Shown: in pieces, positions 10,613-22,582 of the stretch
How positions within the stretch are numbered: position 1 is the first letter of the stretch
How the letters are laid out: every line of letters starts with the position of its first letter
Origin: Tipula vernalis
Taxonomy: Eukaryota; Arthropoda; Insecta; Diptera; Tipulidae
NCBI GenBank assembly: GCA_958295665.1
Contig: OY282560.1
Span: forward strand, 24,511,653-24,575,652
Length of the DNA: 64,000 bases
Direction of reading: 5' to 3'
The notes under the pieces: generated by a model
Told to the model about the DNA's origin: nothing
Seen by the model: only the letters and a program-made list of their open reading frames with translations
Databases searched by the model: none
Program-made: the position numbers and the translations under genes

Positions 10613-13600
10613 ATTTTTTTTATAAAACAAAGAAAGTTTAGATTTTAATTTCTTTTGAATTCAAAATCTAGAGTTATTGTTGACTTCCATTATAAATCTT
10701 CAGTACGATTTGAAATTCGACTAACAGTCAATTTGACAGTAATTTTGTATTTTGATACGAATACTTGTTCAACTTAACCATGCGTGACCAAATCAATAAT
10801 TGTGTGACGAAACCAAGAAATATTTTCTTACTATGGCGCGGTCCGATGCTCGCCGATGAACAAAAATTAATTACAACATGATTTGATAAACATTAAATAA
10901 AACGATTGTGTGTAAAATCGTTCACTAAGACGGTGTTATTACGGTTTGTAATGTCTCGTTAGAGACGCGGTAAGGGTTTCGGCCTCTAATCCAAAAATTT
11001 TTAAATTTTCACCTAAATAAATGATATGTTAGTGTGTGTGTGAATTTAATCTTACAATCGAGGATAAACAATTCTTCAAAACTTAAAAGGTTTTAAGTAG
11101 AAGCAATTAAATTGAATTGATTATGGTTTGATTTTCTTTGATTCCATGTACGTGCATCGCCTCGATATATCAATAAATAAATCTTATTATTAAAATTTAA
11201 TTTCTTTGACCCAAATTTACGTGACAAACAAGTTAGGTATCTCATGAAAATTCAATTGTCGTAAGCATTTTGTAAGACTACAGCATTGAAACGACAATTT
11301 AAAATAGCTGCATGCACTTCAAAAATTTGGTAAAAAACCAATACCCATTGTTTAGAATGGATCCTTACCATTACGTTGCAACTTTATATACTCGTACTTA
11401 TGTAGTTCTATTATTGAATCTAAAATGCATTATACGGATATAGATGGTATAAATGGAAATAGAATCAAAATAACAAAAAAAAAAAAAAATTGCATTTGCG
11501 AAAAAATAAAAAATCGATTTGTCTGCAGAATGAATTTCTTTAATTTTTAATCGCTTTACGGTAAATATTTTCTACCTAATGTTTTACTTGTTCAATGATA
11601 GAATACCTTTCAATACATACCAGCATTCTTTTATGTACTTTTATATCATAATCCGCAGTATGCGCTCTTTTCTTTATTTGTAATTAATCTTACTATTTTA
11701 TTTAAACTCTAAGTATTACATATACATATTGTTCAACATTTTGGAAGTAATAAATCTTGGAATAAGTGTACATTAAGCAAAATATCATAAAAATGCAAAT
11801 AATTTTTAATACAAGATGTATGTTGTGTTATCTTTAGTATACAGTAGCTGTATATGGATGTACATGTACAGTATATGTTTGAAGAAAGCCATAAATAATC
11901 TATCGCGGTGGGTAGGGGATTTAATAGTGATTACTTTATAATACATAGCTACATACATTATAAATTACATTTTTGAACTTCGAGAGACATTATTATAGTA
12001 TACAGAAGGAAAATCATGTGTGTCGTAAAATATAAATTTAGCGTAATCGATTATGATATTGGAAAATTGATTTTTCAATTAGCGCGAGCGAAGGGTAATC
12101 ACTTATAAATTTCTAAATAGCGTCGTTTTTTTTAAAAAAAACACTTGTTGTGGAATTATTAAGATAACACATTTTATTATTCTAGGAAATGACATTATGA
12201 CATAAATAAAGATATTTTTTTTTTATTCTTCTTAAACCTTTTCCAAGCTTTTTCAATTACATTTAAGTATTATATGAATTTGTGGAAGGATATAACAGTG
12301 CACAAGGATCAAAAAATAAATATTTTATTTGAAAAGTTTTTTGATTTTCAGTAAAATCAATCATATAATCCCCAATGGGATATTTGCATATACTCGTATA
12401 TAACGACAGTTTAAATGAGATTACATCCAATATTGTCTTTTTATAAGTAAAAGCTGATCATTAAACTTTTGATTTATTGGGTTAACAGTTATTTATGATA
12501 CTAACATATTAGCCAAGAAGCATAAATTGGTTCCCCGAGGCGATAGCCGAGGAAACAAAAAACAGAAATATTGCAATGTACCTACATCTGGCTATTGGCT
12601 CTAATAATAAAACGGATTTATTTGTCCTGAGCTGATAGACAACTATAGGTCCCTTGAGCAGGAGATATGAACATACCGATAAGACATGAGCACTCAACGT
12701 TTCAAGTTAACTTTCGTTTCAAACTAGTATCTCTGTAATGGAAGATTCAATTCTAGACCCTCTGATACAGCGAGCGTTTGCTTTGTAAAAATTCGCAAAT
12801 TTTCAACAAAAACTTCTTGCATTGAATCGTCACCCCAAATAATAAAACCCAAATTATAGCTCTAGTTATTCCACACATAACACAAATGTGATTAAAGATG
12901 TGAGAATTTCTGTTTGCGTTGATAGTTGCATGCAAAAGACTGTCGGCGAAATATTTATACTGCTTTATTCTATATTATAAAGAATCCTATTCTTATAAAA
13001 AGGAACCTCGCAATGATGTAAAACATTATTGTGGAATTGTTGTTGATGTGATATTTATCCACTGCAAGCAATGAATAATTTCTCATCCACATGAATTTTT
13101 GCTCGGTCGCACTACTGTAACTAAACACACAATCAATAGAACCGCCTTTTGTTGAATAAGCTTAATAAATTTAACTGCAACATTATACCGTTAAATTGTC
13201 TAAGATCTTACTTATGGAATCGTAGAATGTATGTGAGAATAGATGACACATCACCTGAATGCTTCACGGTTTTTTTTCAGGCGTACCTCAATGCAATCAG
13301 TTAAGACCTTTGCTATTTTTGTTATTTTGGCAATTTAGCATAATCACTGAACTGAAGATAGTGTACTTTTCAGGGGAAATAAAATTAAGTTTGATTCTAA
13401 ATTTTAAAGAAATGGATGAAGGTACATAAAATTAGAAGGTGTAAACTCTCATGCAGTCATGGATTGTTAAATTATACGTCTTAAGGAAAGGCGTCGGAGG
13501 AAATGTAAAAACCTTTGTTTGGTCAGTAACACCGAAATTTTCTCGCCGAAATTTTTTGCATTAATTTATTATTTCATTTAATATTAATTCATTCATCAAT

Positions 13601-14068
13601 TATTCAATCAGTTACTATAACCTTTAAACATTTTATAATATTTTGAAATACAAACCGGTTTTGAATGACTGGTAGAATAAAGCTGGAAAATTTGTTGGAA
13701 GGCACTGCTTTTCCTCTGCGAGCTCCTAGGCATTCTACTGGAACTATCCGTTTCCCCAAGTGCTTTTTTAAAACAATTTTGGCATAATTTCGACTTTCAT
13801 GTTTTGTTAACAGTGGTCCTTTCATAGAGTTTATTTGTGTTAGTCCCACCAAATAGCATACAGGTTGCTTATAATTTCATAAGGAACAGTATTTCTTGAC
13901 AATCTCATTCCGTTGTTCAAAAGGAATCTTATTTTACAACTAAAGTGGCAAGCTTCCAGTGGCATGCATTCTCCGGCTTAAATTATTTTTTTTTGACCTG
14001 GTTTTATACATCATACCAGAATTTTGACATTTCCTTAGGTTTTGACGTATTACAGATTTCGAGGAGCT
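10613..14068. other. Intergenic sequence without a recognisable gene
   Basis: About 3.5 kb of A+T-rich, mostly non-repetitive DNA. The most protein-like open frame is an 82-codon stretch on the minus strand at 13604-13852, with mixed composition and no recognised domain. I cannot tell whether it is a decayed exon or chance. Other small frames are probably spurious. Confidence 0.45.
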
Positions 14069-14088
14069 TTAACCTTTTCTCTGTGTAT
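14069..14088 (+). repeat. piggyBac left terminus: TTAA target site plus inverted repeat
   Basis: TTAA is followed by CCTTTTCTCTGTGTAT. It pairs with the right terminus at 16069-16088. Confidence 0.85.
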
Positions 14089-16084
14089 TGGAGTCAAATT
14101 GACCCGAGTCGATTTTAAAATGAAAAAGATACGTTTTTTATTATTTAAATGGCCCTAGCCCTATAACATAGCTTTAAATAATATCGTATAGACGCAAGAC
14201 AATGAAAAGCGGACCCAAATTACTTTTAAGATTGGTAATTGCGATAGTCTAAAATAAACCAAGCGCATTTTTGGGCACAGGGGTTAAAATGACCCCAAGT
14301 AATTTCTATATACTATTTTCTATATAAATCAGAAAATGACTTACTATTTTCTCCATAAATGTATCCGTATTGTGCAATTTTTCTCCCTGCTAATTAGTAA
14401 GTGAGACTGAGAGAGAAACTGCTCCAAAAGATCATTGAATAATATTTCTTGTTTAGCTTGTATTTCTAATTCAAGGTGCTTACCAGTTGAAACAGTTAAA
14501 ATAGTTAGTCCTTAGAGCAGCCAAGGGCACCGTAAATTTTTCGATAGAGTTTCTATTCCCGATTTATCAGATGTAGACGAAATAGCAAACGACAATATTT
14601 ATGTGGTTTTTTCTGAATTTGAACTTGGCGCTGACGATCAAGATAATGAACCAGAAAATGTTGAGACTGTCACTGTTGAAGATGAAGAAGCAAATATTGG
14701 TATGTGGTGTTACGCCACAAATAAAAAATGTATCCGAAGTGGATCGTAAATCCTCCAATTGTGACCAGAACACGCCACTACCGCATGAAAGAGTATCATT
14801 GACGATCATCCCAGAAACATTGATGAGATGACTATTATCGTGACTGAGACCAATAGAAAAGCACGGTAATTCTAAACAATTAATAGTAAAACAACAGTAA
14901 AACATCATGTTTGGTTTGATACTAATTCGGTGGAAATGTTTGCTCATAATTATAACGCTCATATAAGAATTATACCGTCCTAACAACCACCCATTTTATC
15001 GAGCTATGATATCCAACAGAAACGGCTAAAAACCGCTAAATTGGCAGCATTCTGAAATGAATGGAAAATGTTATTGGCAAAGATTTGAGAACCTTACAAA
15101 CCATCATCAGATTTAACCATTGATGAGCAATTTGTCGCAACTCGAGGGAGATATTCGTCGGCTATGCGACGCAAAAAACTCTTACCCATTGAACGCAGAA
15201 TTGTATGTTGATGGGCAACCAGGGAGCGAGCCTCATTAAGATGTACTTGAGCCGAGTAACTTTTGCAGAAAAAACTACACTGATTGGAACTGTTAGACAA
15301 AATAAACCCGATCTATCCAAACAGATTACTCCGGAAGACGGAATTAAAAAAACGAGAACTAAAACCTTCAAAGTTTTTTTTTGATAACATTCTAACACTT
15401 GTGAGTTTTATTCCTAAACCAAATAAAAACGTTTTGCTGTTATCAACTTTACACAATGATAACAGGGAAGACCGTGAAAGAGGGTGGGCATCTTCGATAA
15501 ACTAATGAGTAACTTTACATGCAAAAGGAAAACTCAACCATGCTCACTGCGGTGTTGCAGCCTACGTTTTGTATAAAGGCCCAAGGCCACAATTATATGA
15601 AACTCGAAAAGCACCAAAAGAAAATCGTTTCTAAAAGAATTAGTTGTAGCTCGTCTCCAACCCTCAAAAATTAAAAGAAATGTAAAGACAACAATGGCGT
15701 TTTACAAATAAGACGGAAAACAACAGGCGAAGAAGTAACAGCTAAGACCGTTAGCAAACGACAAAGATGTTACTTGCGTTGTCGATCATATGATATAAAA
15801 ACCAGAACAAGATGTAATTTTTGTAATGAGCCATCTTGTCAAAATCCTCTGCATAGAATGCATCAAACAATAGGAAATGGTTTCGGATGAAGATTAAGTG
15901 GTATCAGATGACGCATCTGGTTAGAACCAGTGTGATTTTCTTGTGAATGTAATTATTTTTTCTATAAGAAAATCTACAATTTTTATTTACTTTCACTAAG
16001 AAATATATGAAGCTAACCATGGGATCAGATTGACCCCTGTACACAGACAACGTGATACTATGTATTCTATACACAGAGTGATGG
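14073..16084 (+). mobile_element. piggyBac-family DNA transposon, internally deleted
   Basis: The element is bounded by TTAA on both sides (14069-14072 and 16085-16088), the target duplication of piggyBac transposons. The left end reads CCTTTTCTCTGTGTAT and the right end, inverted, reads CCATCACTCTGTGTAT, so the terminal repeats agree at CC and at TCTGTGTAT with differences between. TGACCC-type motifs recur just inside both ends, which looks like subterminal repeats. Transposase fragments on the plus strand confirm the family. The length, 2012 bp, is shorter than an autonomous element because internal coding sequence is missing. Confidence 0.88.
14553..15875 (+). pseudogene. piggyBac transposase remnant (DDE_Tnp_1_7) with C-terminal Cys-rich finger
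   Basis: The transposase cuts and pastes the element at TTAA sites using three aspartates. An acidic N-terminal stretch lies near 14560-14700, followed by a block around 14916 with Glu-Met-Phe-Ala-His. The first catalytic-Asp region reads TIDEQFVATRGRY near 15116-15154. The block TLVSFIPKPNKNVLLLS (about 15396-15446) is the conserved C-terminal part of the catalytic domain. The distance between these blocks is too short and the usual second and third Asp regions are absent, so internal deletions removed them. The Cys-rich finger is readable at 15756-15875, with CYLRC, RTRCNFC, PSCQ and LHRMH. Many stops and frameshifts are present. The family call is firm; the protein cannot function. Confidence 0.85.
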
Positions 16085-16088
16085 TTAA
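16069..16088 (-). repeat. piggyBac right terminus: inverted repeat plus TTAA target site
   Basis: The sequence ATACACAGAGTGATGG followed by TTAA is the inverted counterpart of the left terminus. The ATACACAGA core matches exactly. Confidence 0.85.
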
Positions 16089-17659
16089 ATGTTCTTATCC
16101 AAATGTTCACTGTTTGCACCAATCTATACTCTGCATATTTGTTACATTGATTTATAAGTTCAATGACTTATGTAATACAGATATTGAAGTATTTTAAACA
16201 TGTTGGTCTAAACATTCAATGTTTGATTCGATTTGCTTTACAATACGTATCAAAAAAACTTAGAACAAAGTTTGGCCAGCATCAGAATCATCGTAATCAC
16301 TCGAGTTGATGTTTTGTACTTTCTTGCCATATTTGATTTTAAACATTCTCTAAGTCGGGCACTTTCATTTTCACAGCACGTTGGTCTAAGTCTGACACTT
16401 TTAAATTAATTTGAGCACTTTTTTCTTATCGCTTACATTTTTTCCCGACTGAACATAGTGTCTTATTGCAATTTATATTTTACATTTTCTGTATGGTCGA
16501 CTTCAAACCTCATGATCATTAATGTGCACAAATAACTAATAACGATATACTCCAAATCCAAGCATTTTTTAATTTTTAGTTATTTCTCTAATCCTCAGAT
16601 AATAGAACGGGTCCACTCAGTTAATAATTTGAGGGTGATTTTTACATCAGATTTAAAGTTGAACTATCATTTTGATGCTGATTGGCAAGGCATACGCAAT
16701 GCTACGGAATGATCTGGATTTTATCTCAATAAAACCTCATGAGACCGATTTATAAATTATGTATGGATTAAATGGCATTGAATAAGTAATAGCTGGTATT
16801 GGTAGGACTAGCAGACTTTTAAATATCAATCTGTGTCAAATAAAGTGATTTCAAAATAATTTTGATTTAAGGAATTGAAATAAAAATTTTAAGACTATTT
16901 TCAGCAATTAAATTTAAATTTTCAAGCGAATTTTCTAAATTATTTACCGAAGTATTTTTTTTGTCGATATCCTTCCTTCGCATATCCATTTCTAACTAAT
17001 ACGTGCGTTATTATTTTGAAATCATCTTCTAATTTAGATATTGGCCCAACAAAGTTTCTTTTGACAACAATCCCTTCTTAAGGAACCCATGCGCGTCTAT
17101 AGCAGTTTATAAATTTTTTTTTCAATTTTATTAGTGCATTAAATTTGCTAAAACTATTAAATATTTCAAGAAAGTAGTTTTTAATAGCATATCCTCTGGG
17201 GTATCAACAACATATTACCTAAAAACGAAAATAGGTTTAACGGAAACGCATTGAAAACCCATTGAAAAGCAGAATATTTATTTAAACCATTATTATATTG
17301 AAATGGCCAAAAAAATTATTTCCTACGAAACCATTTAAAATATTCGAGTAAAATTTAGATAAATTGCGCAATGCATTTTTTAAAGCTCTAACTAATTTCC
17401 GATGTTATCAAATTGGTCGTAGGCGTTTCTATGATTGAAATAACGGAGCCCCTTGATCATAGGATCTGATTATTTTGAAATTTAAATAGAACTTTCAGAC
17501 ACCTGAGGTAACAAAATTCAGTAGAAATTTCTAGACTATAGTAGATTTAATTTAAGTTCAAATTTTATGAACTTTAGTATTTCATTTAGCATTTTCACGT
17601 ACAATTTTTTTAAAGATGTATAAAATTGCTTTAAGTTTATTCTTAACTTAATTTACACA
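16089..17659. other. A+T-rich stretch, possible faint LINE fragment near 16600-16780
   Basis: No intact gene is visible. Between about 16600 and 16780 the plus strand can be read in two frames as a degenerate piece resembling the region after the reverse-transcriptase catalytic core of non-LTR elements (NLRVIFTSDLKLN, then IGKAYAMLRND). This is a weak match to the usual GVIFDSKLxFxxH block and is offered only as a possibility. Confidence 0.25.
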
Positions 17660-18453
17660 TACAATAAATACAGATGTTGAAAATTTTTTTTCCAAAAATT
17701 GACATTTTCGTACATTTTCGTAGGAAGTGAAGTTCTCCTACTTAGCAATCCCGTGCCCCATCGATGCAAATAAGTGATAATCGAGTAAGCAGCATGTTAA
17801 AGTATTTCCAAATTAAGTGCTTCCAACGTTTCCTTGACCGGTTTTGCTTAGCGTGATATGGTGTATTATTATGAAGCAAAATCACTTTGTGTGGCATTTT
17901 ATGATATTCTGGTCGTTTTTCACGCAAGGCTCGAGTCAAATTGATCATTTGTTGTTGGTTTAGTATTTACGGTTTCACCAGATCTTAGCAGCTTAAAATA
18001 AACCACACTCTTCTGATTCCACCAAAAAATACAGAGCATTGTCTTCCGTCCGATGCGATTTGGCCTTGCAATCGATGTCGATGGTTGTCCTGGATCAACC
18101 CCCAAGATTTTTTGCGCTTTGGATTCTCAAAATTTTTTTTCGATTTTCCTGTCGTCTTTCCTTCAATTTATGCGGAACCCATTTTTCCAGCTTTTGGATA
18201 TTTCCAATAGCTTTTGCAATTCACTGGCTTCAAAGTTTTTTGGTGGTCTTCCACTTTCTTCATTTTTTACGGGAAAATCACCACTTTTAAATTTATTAAA
18301 CCATGCGTTATTATATGAAACTTGTATATGTTTATGAGTTGGATGTTGTTGACAGATGTCAAAAGAAAACAATGGCGCCGATGACGCTGTTTTTCGAAAG
18401 GTACATTGACAGGTGGCACCATTTATTTGTAAATTCCGGATTCTTATATACAC
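17660..18453 (-). pseudogene. mariner transposase remnant with internal deletions
   Basis: The N-terminal part reads FNKFKSGDFPVKN and ESGRPPKNFEASELQKLL, matching the DNA-binding region of mariner transposases. The catalytic part is recognisable from VDPGQPSTSIARPNRIGRK and TMLCIFWWNQKSVVY. The second catalytic Asp block is HKVILLHNNTPYHAKQ, where the usual HDNA is HNNT, so the aspartate is replaced by asparagine. DYHLFASMGHG follows in another frame. The first Asp region (normally containing GDEKW) and the second helix-turn-helix are missing because of internal deletion. The copy is non-functional. Confidence 0.85.
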
Positions 18454-18459
18454 ACCTGG
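17660..18459 (-). mobile_element. mariner-type transposon remnant
   Basis: The right end (5' end on the minus strand) carries a terminal sequence reading CCAGGTGTGTATATAAG, typical of mariner inverted repeats, next to a TA dinucleotide at 18460-18461. Inside it lies a decayed transposase on the minus strand. The matching inverted repeat at the left end could not be found, so that end is either lost or too degenerate. The size (about 0.8 kb) is well below the roughly 1.3 kb of a complete mariner. Confidence 0.82.
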
Positions 18460-18461
18460 TA

Positions 18462-19029
18462 TAAGGTGTAAAAGCTACCCCAACGTTCGACCCACAAAAC
18501 AAATTTTATTAATATCTTGTATATACCATTCAAAATTATTTGGTCTATCGGACCTTAACAGTTGCAACCTCTATTTAGTTACGGATGAAAATACATACTT
18601 TGGGGAAAGTTTTTTTCCCGTATATTAGTGAATTAGAGCTAAAAAAAATACGTGACTCATATTTTTTGTGCTCATTGCAAAACTTCGAACCAATCGATGA
18701 GGTACATCTGAGGTACCTTGTAGGTGCAAAATTATTTGGAATACAGATTCTTTGACAGCTGATGGAATGGTAGTGACAATTTCCATTTCAGGGCACCAAA
18801 AAATATTCGAACCTTTGCCAGAACCAACCCCTACTAAAGATAAAAAATTCAGAGTACAAAAAACAGGAAAAGCTTTTTGGTAGGATATTTACCAGTGACA
18901 GGCGTTTTTCCTTAATAATAGAAATAACAAGAAATATAATAATAAGGAAGTAATCGAAATAATAATTCTTAAATACAAAGCGACAATAACAAACCGAATA
19001 TTATTAACTAAAGGTGATATTGCATTAAA
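18462..19029. other. Intergenic, nothing recognised
   Basis: This sits between the mariner end and the 3' boundary of the minus-strand LINE. Only short frames without domain features are present. Confidence 0.4.
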
Positions 19030-20542
19030 ATTAATTATATACACATTTCCAGTCCAAACGGCTATCTACGATTAACCCTAAATATTTAATGTTATTCACG
19101 GAATCAATCGTCAAACAATTAGCCAGGCAATTACTACTCTTAGTACAACGATAGTCGTGATAAATTAAGTCTCTATTGAACGCACGCAACTCATTTAAAT
19201 TAGACAACAGTGCTTTAGTTTTCGGACTTAAAAGCAATTTATGTACAGCGAACCACTGACTTAATAAACCTAAGTCAAAGAACTATTGTACACAAAAGCC
19301 ATATCGTCAGCAAAAGCCACCATATTACCCTTAAATTATTGGGTGAAAACCGAATTAATATAAATCAAAAATAAAATCGGGCCAAGTACTGAACCCTGTG
19401 GGACACCGGCTTCCAGAACCAATGCTCCACTAACACAAACGCCTCAACGAACACTTTGTGAACGCGAAATAATAAATGATTTCAGCCAATTATAACCACA
19501 ACCACGAAACTCGATATTCCACAATTTATTCAAAAGAACGTTATGATCCACCATATCAAATGCTGTTGTAATATCGACAAATAAAGCAGCCACCATTTTA
19601 GTAATATTAAGACCCTCATGAAGTGGATTTAGCAGTTCGATCAGAGCATCTTCAGTCCCTAAATTACACCTAAAACCAAATTGACACTTACTAAAAAAGT
19701 TCGATCCATCCAGAAAATTAACTCTACTCTCGTTTTGAATGCTTTTTCAAAGATTTTTGAGATCACAGATAGTAAAGAAATTGGTCGATAGTTCGCAATT
19801 TGCAAACGATCTCCCTTTTTAAATAGCGGGATTACTGCAGCAACTTTAAGTAACTCAGGGAAAATGCCTTCAATGATACTTCGATTAAAAAGAATACATA
19901 AAATATCAACAATGTTAAAGATAATTTTTTTAAATAACTAATTACTAAAACCAAACATGTCTGCAGAGTGTTTATTTTCAAGTGAGTTTATAATGTGAAA
20001 TATCTCAGTAGATGAACAATGCCGGAAAAAAAAACTACTGCTAGATGATTCATCTAAACTTGTAGTAACATCTGTTAGTCGCGAGCAGTCAGGAAGCTCC
20101 ATTAAAACAATTAGCTATATCCCCTGCAGAGGCCAAACGATTATTATGTTCATCAACTATTTCAAATATATTATCACAGGAGGTATCCTTATTTAGAATT
20201 TCATTAATTAATGACCATTGTTCTTTAAAGTCACCGGTAACCTTATGAAATCGACCCAAATAATATTTTGATTTAGCCTCAAATATTTCCTTTTTTAATT
20301 GTTTTGACATCTGACGAAGAAAAAATGATAAGTCCAAATTACTGGGATTTTTTTTTAAGTTTTCTACTAAGCTTATTTTTCTTATTGATTTTATAAAGAA
20401 GGGAATTGTTCATCCACGGTTTAAGCTTGGAAGTTTTTTTATTCGGCTTACCTACGTATTTACATTGGTCAACGTAACTCGAGAGCGTAGTGGTAAACAA
20501 ATCAAAAGCTGCATAAATATTGGCTTCAGATAAGACTATGTT
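19030..20542 (-). pseudogene. LINE reverse transcriptase (degenerate)
   Basis: Read on the minus strand in several frames. A linker with KPWMNNSLLYKINKKNK lies near 20400. The finger/palm region reads GIFPELLKVAAVIPLFKKG and NYRPISLLSVISKIFEK near 19870-19745. A DITTAFDMVDHN block lies near 19560, and AGVPQGSVLGPILFLIY near 19370. The catalytic FADD is present near 19310, followed by a thumb-like NIKYLGLIVDSRLDWK close to 19050. At least five frameshifts or stops break the frame. Catalytic residues are still readable, but the protein cannot be made. Confidence 0.8.
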
Positions 20543-21172
20543 TCAAGATTCAAGTAACAATATATGGTTCGGATGGTCAAAGTTATTCAGAAACTTCATA
20601 TCTGTATTAATTTTATTATTATATTGATCTTTGTTACTACCCTTAAAAGACAAGTCTATGAAAATGGCACAATGGTCCGTGATACGTAAATCCTCAACTA
20701 TAGACTCAATTGCAAAATTAGAGCATTGATAGAAAACATGATCAATGCAATATGAAGAAACGCTAGAAATCCTGGTCGGCACATTTACATCATAGAATAA
20801 TCCATGGCTGGACATTAAAAATTTATACTCATCAAATAGTCTAGAGCTGTTCAAAATGTTAATATTGGCATTCCCTACCATAAGCAAATTGTTTGATTTA
20901 ATTTTAATCAAGAGCAAATTAAGCTCAACCAAATAATCGTCAATGTTATAAAAATGAAGTATGTAAATACACATAATAGTTACTTTAGTATTTTCAAAAT
21001 AAGTATCAATTACTAAAACATCAGCTGTCTTTAATTTAAGATCATTATGAATTTTGACAATTAAGTTATCAACCATGAACACAGCAACACTACCAGCTCG
21101 CTGGATGTTATTACAATTAGCAAAAAACTTAGATCCAGCTAATGAATAGTTGCCATTTTCAAAATCATTTAT
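20543..21172 (-). pseudogene. LINE APE-like endonuclease domain (partial)
   Basis: The endonuclease nicks target DNA to prime reverse transcription. Readable features are RAGSVAVF near the N-terminal edge, LLMVGNANINIL where the family has a GDxN motif (Asp replaced by Asn), PTRISSVSSYCIDHVF, and LRITDHCAIF as the C-terminal SDH-type motif. The open frame continues upstream of its first ATG (21082) to a TAG near 21173, so that ATG is not the true start. The domain is truncated at its N-terminus and lacks the usual SETW glutamate block. Confidence 0.75.
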
Positions 21173-21189
21173 CTAATTTCTGATAATAT

Positions 21190-21683
21190 TGTTACGTTTT
21201 TGTGTTGTCAAAAAAGGTTCGTATCACTGGATTGTGAATAATACAAAATCAAGTTAATTTATCTCCAATGAATTTATTTATTTCACAAAATTTATTACAA
21301 CACAGTTTATCAATAAAAATTCACAAAATCACTTTATATAAATTATTCTCAAATTTTACTGTTCACTTATAATTTTTATTTCGCACTGCAACACTTTTTA
21401 AATCACTTTTTAATTATTTTTTCATCTTCACACTGTCGCTTTCCAAATACTACTAATAATCTTACAAGTGTACTCTATTGCGTTCCAAATACTAATAATC
21501 CAATTCGATCTTGTTCGCTATTTTATATACACAAACCAAAGTTCTATAAATTTCATGGCTTTTCCAGTAAGAATAGTCTAGAAACATTTAGAACAGTTTT
21601 ATCATGGAAAATTCCATTTAGTACAGAAAACATCTAGCTATTCATTTAACTTATTCTATTACACACTAGGTGTCACCGTCACA
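21190..21683 (-). mobile_element. Solo-LTR-like element (probably Gypsy), minus orientation
   Basis: The 494-bp segment begins TGTTACG and ends GTCACA, giving short terminal inverted repeats (TGTTAC against TGTGAC) typical of LTRs. On the minus strand it runs from TGTGACGGTGACACC, past a TATA-like TATATAAAATAG near 21522, to an AAATAAATAAATT polyadenylation-like region and the end CGTAACA. Near its 3' end it carries CACAATCCAGTG, close to CCCAATCCAGTG in the LTR at 44319-44636. No coding sequence adjoins it. I could not find a convincing target duplication. Confidence 0.5.
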
Positions 21684-21793
21684 CTATTTATAATAAACTA
21701 AAAATTATACTTGGACGTGTAAAAATTGGTGTTGTTATTTTCTTCAGCGTGAAATAGCTCCAACAACAACAACGTCATTTTTGAACAACGACT

Positions 21794-22270
21794 TCATTAC
21801 TCCATAGTATAAAACAAAGTCGCTTTCTCTCTCCCTATATCCCTATGTATGCTTAAATCTTTAAAACTACGCACGGATTTTGATGCGGTTTTTTTTTTAA
21901 ATAAATAGAGTGATTGAAGAGGAAGGTTTATATGTATTATAACATCCATTAAATATTGGAGAAATACTGTTATTTTTGAGGTTTCTAATGTGATGTCGTA
22001 AATAATTACATTTTTTCCGCTTACATTGCAAACGCAGGCTGAACCCTACGAGATTTATCAAAATAATGTACTAAGTATTGTACACATTGAAAAGGTCTAC
22101 AGAAAACTTCGCGATGGTATATGTCTATCTCTTATGGATATCCCACAATAACATTTTTTTGTCATTTACTTTTTACGCATCAAAATCCGTTGCGTAGTTT
22201 TAAAGATCTAAGCATACATAGGGATATAGGGACAGAGAAAGCGACTTTGTTTTATACTATGTAGTGATGA
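21794..22270. repeat. Long inverted repeat (arms about 94 bp, spacer 288 bp)
   Basis: The left arm (21794-21887) and right arm (22176-22270) are reverse complements. Over the inner 85-86 bp I count only three differences, one of them a single-base gap; the outer ends match more loosely. The arm core includes TAAAACAAAGTCGC and CTTTAAAACTACGC. The spacer has no coding capacity. It lies about 300 bp upstream of the second Helitron's coding start, so it may be part of that Helitron's 5' region or a separate foldback element. Confidence 0.9.
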
Positions 22271-22582
22271 TTTAAAAATTGCGGGACATAGCGTTTCTCT
22301 TTTGTTGTTGATGATTGTTGATTATCTTTTGTTTTTAGTCGCACGAATTTAATTAAAATCGTAGTTTAAGTTGAGGTATTTCAGTTAAAAAAAAGAACTG
22401 AATAGAATAGGTAGCTTTTGTTTTTTATGATTATTGATTATCATTTGTTTCTAAATCATTTGTTTCTAAATGGTAAGTATTTAAATATTTTTTACTGCGG
22501 CACATACTTATAATATGTCAATTTGTGCATAGGTAATCATACATATAGAACTGAGTAAATTTTGTACAGAAATTATAAAGTC

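Larger units (their letters stand above)
19030..21172 (-). mobile_element. Truncated non-LTR retrotransposon (Jockey/CR1-like LINE)
   Basis: Minus-strand coding remnants run from an APE-like endonuclease through a reverse transcriptase. Both ends are incomplete: the N-terminal part of the endonuclease is missing on the right, and the coding sequence stops in the thumb region on the left without a visible poly(A). The motifs resemble the Jockey/CR1 group rather than R1, but I cannot assign a clade with certainty. A solo-LTR-like sequence begins 18 bp beyond its right edge. Confidence 0.8.

Noticed and set aside
10960..11000. GTCTCGTTAGAGAC palindrome as an RNA gene or terminator
   Set aside because: A single short hairpin without other RNA-gene features.
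13604..13852. 82-codon minus-strand frame as a host exon
   Set aside because: Mixed composition is suggestive, but there is no domain, splice context or neighbouring exon.
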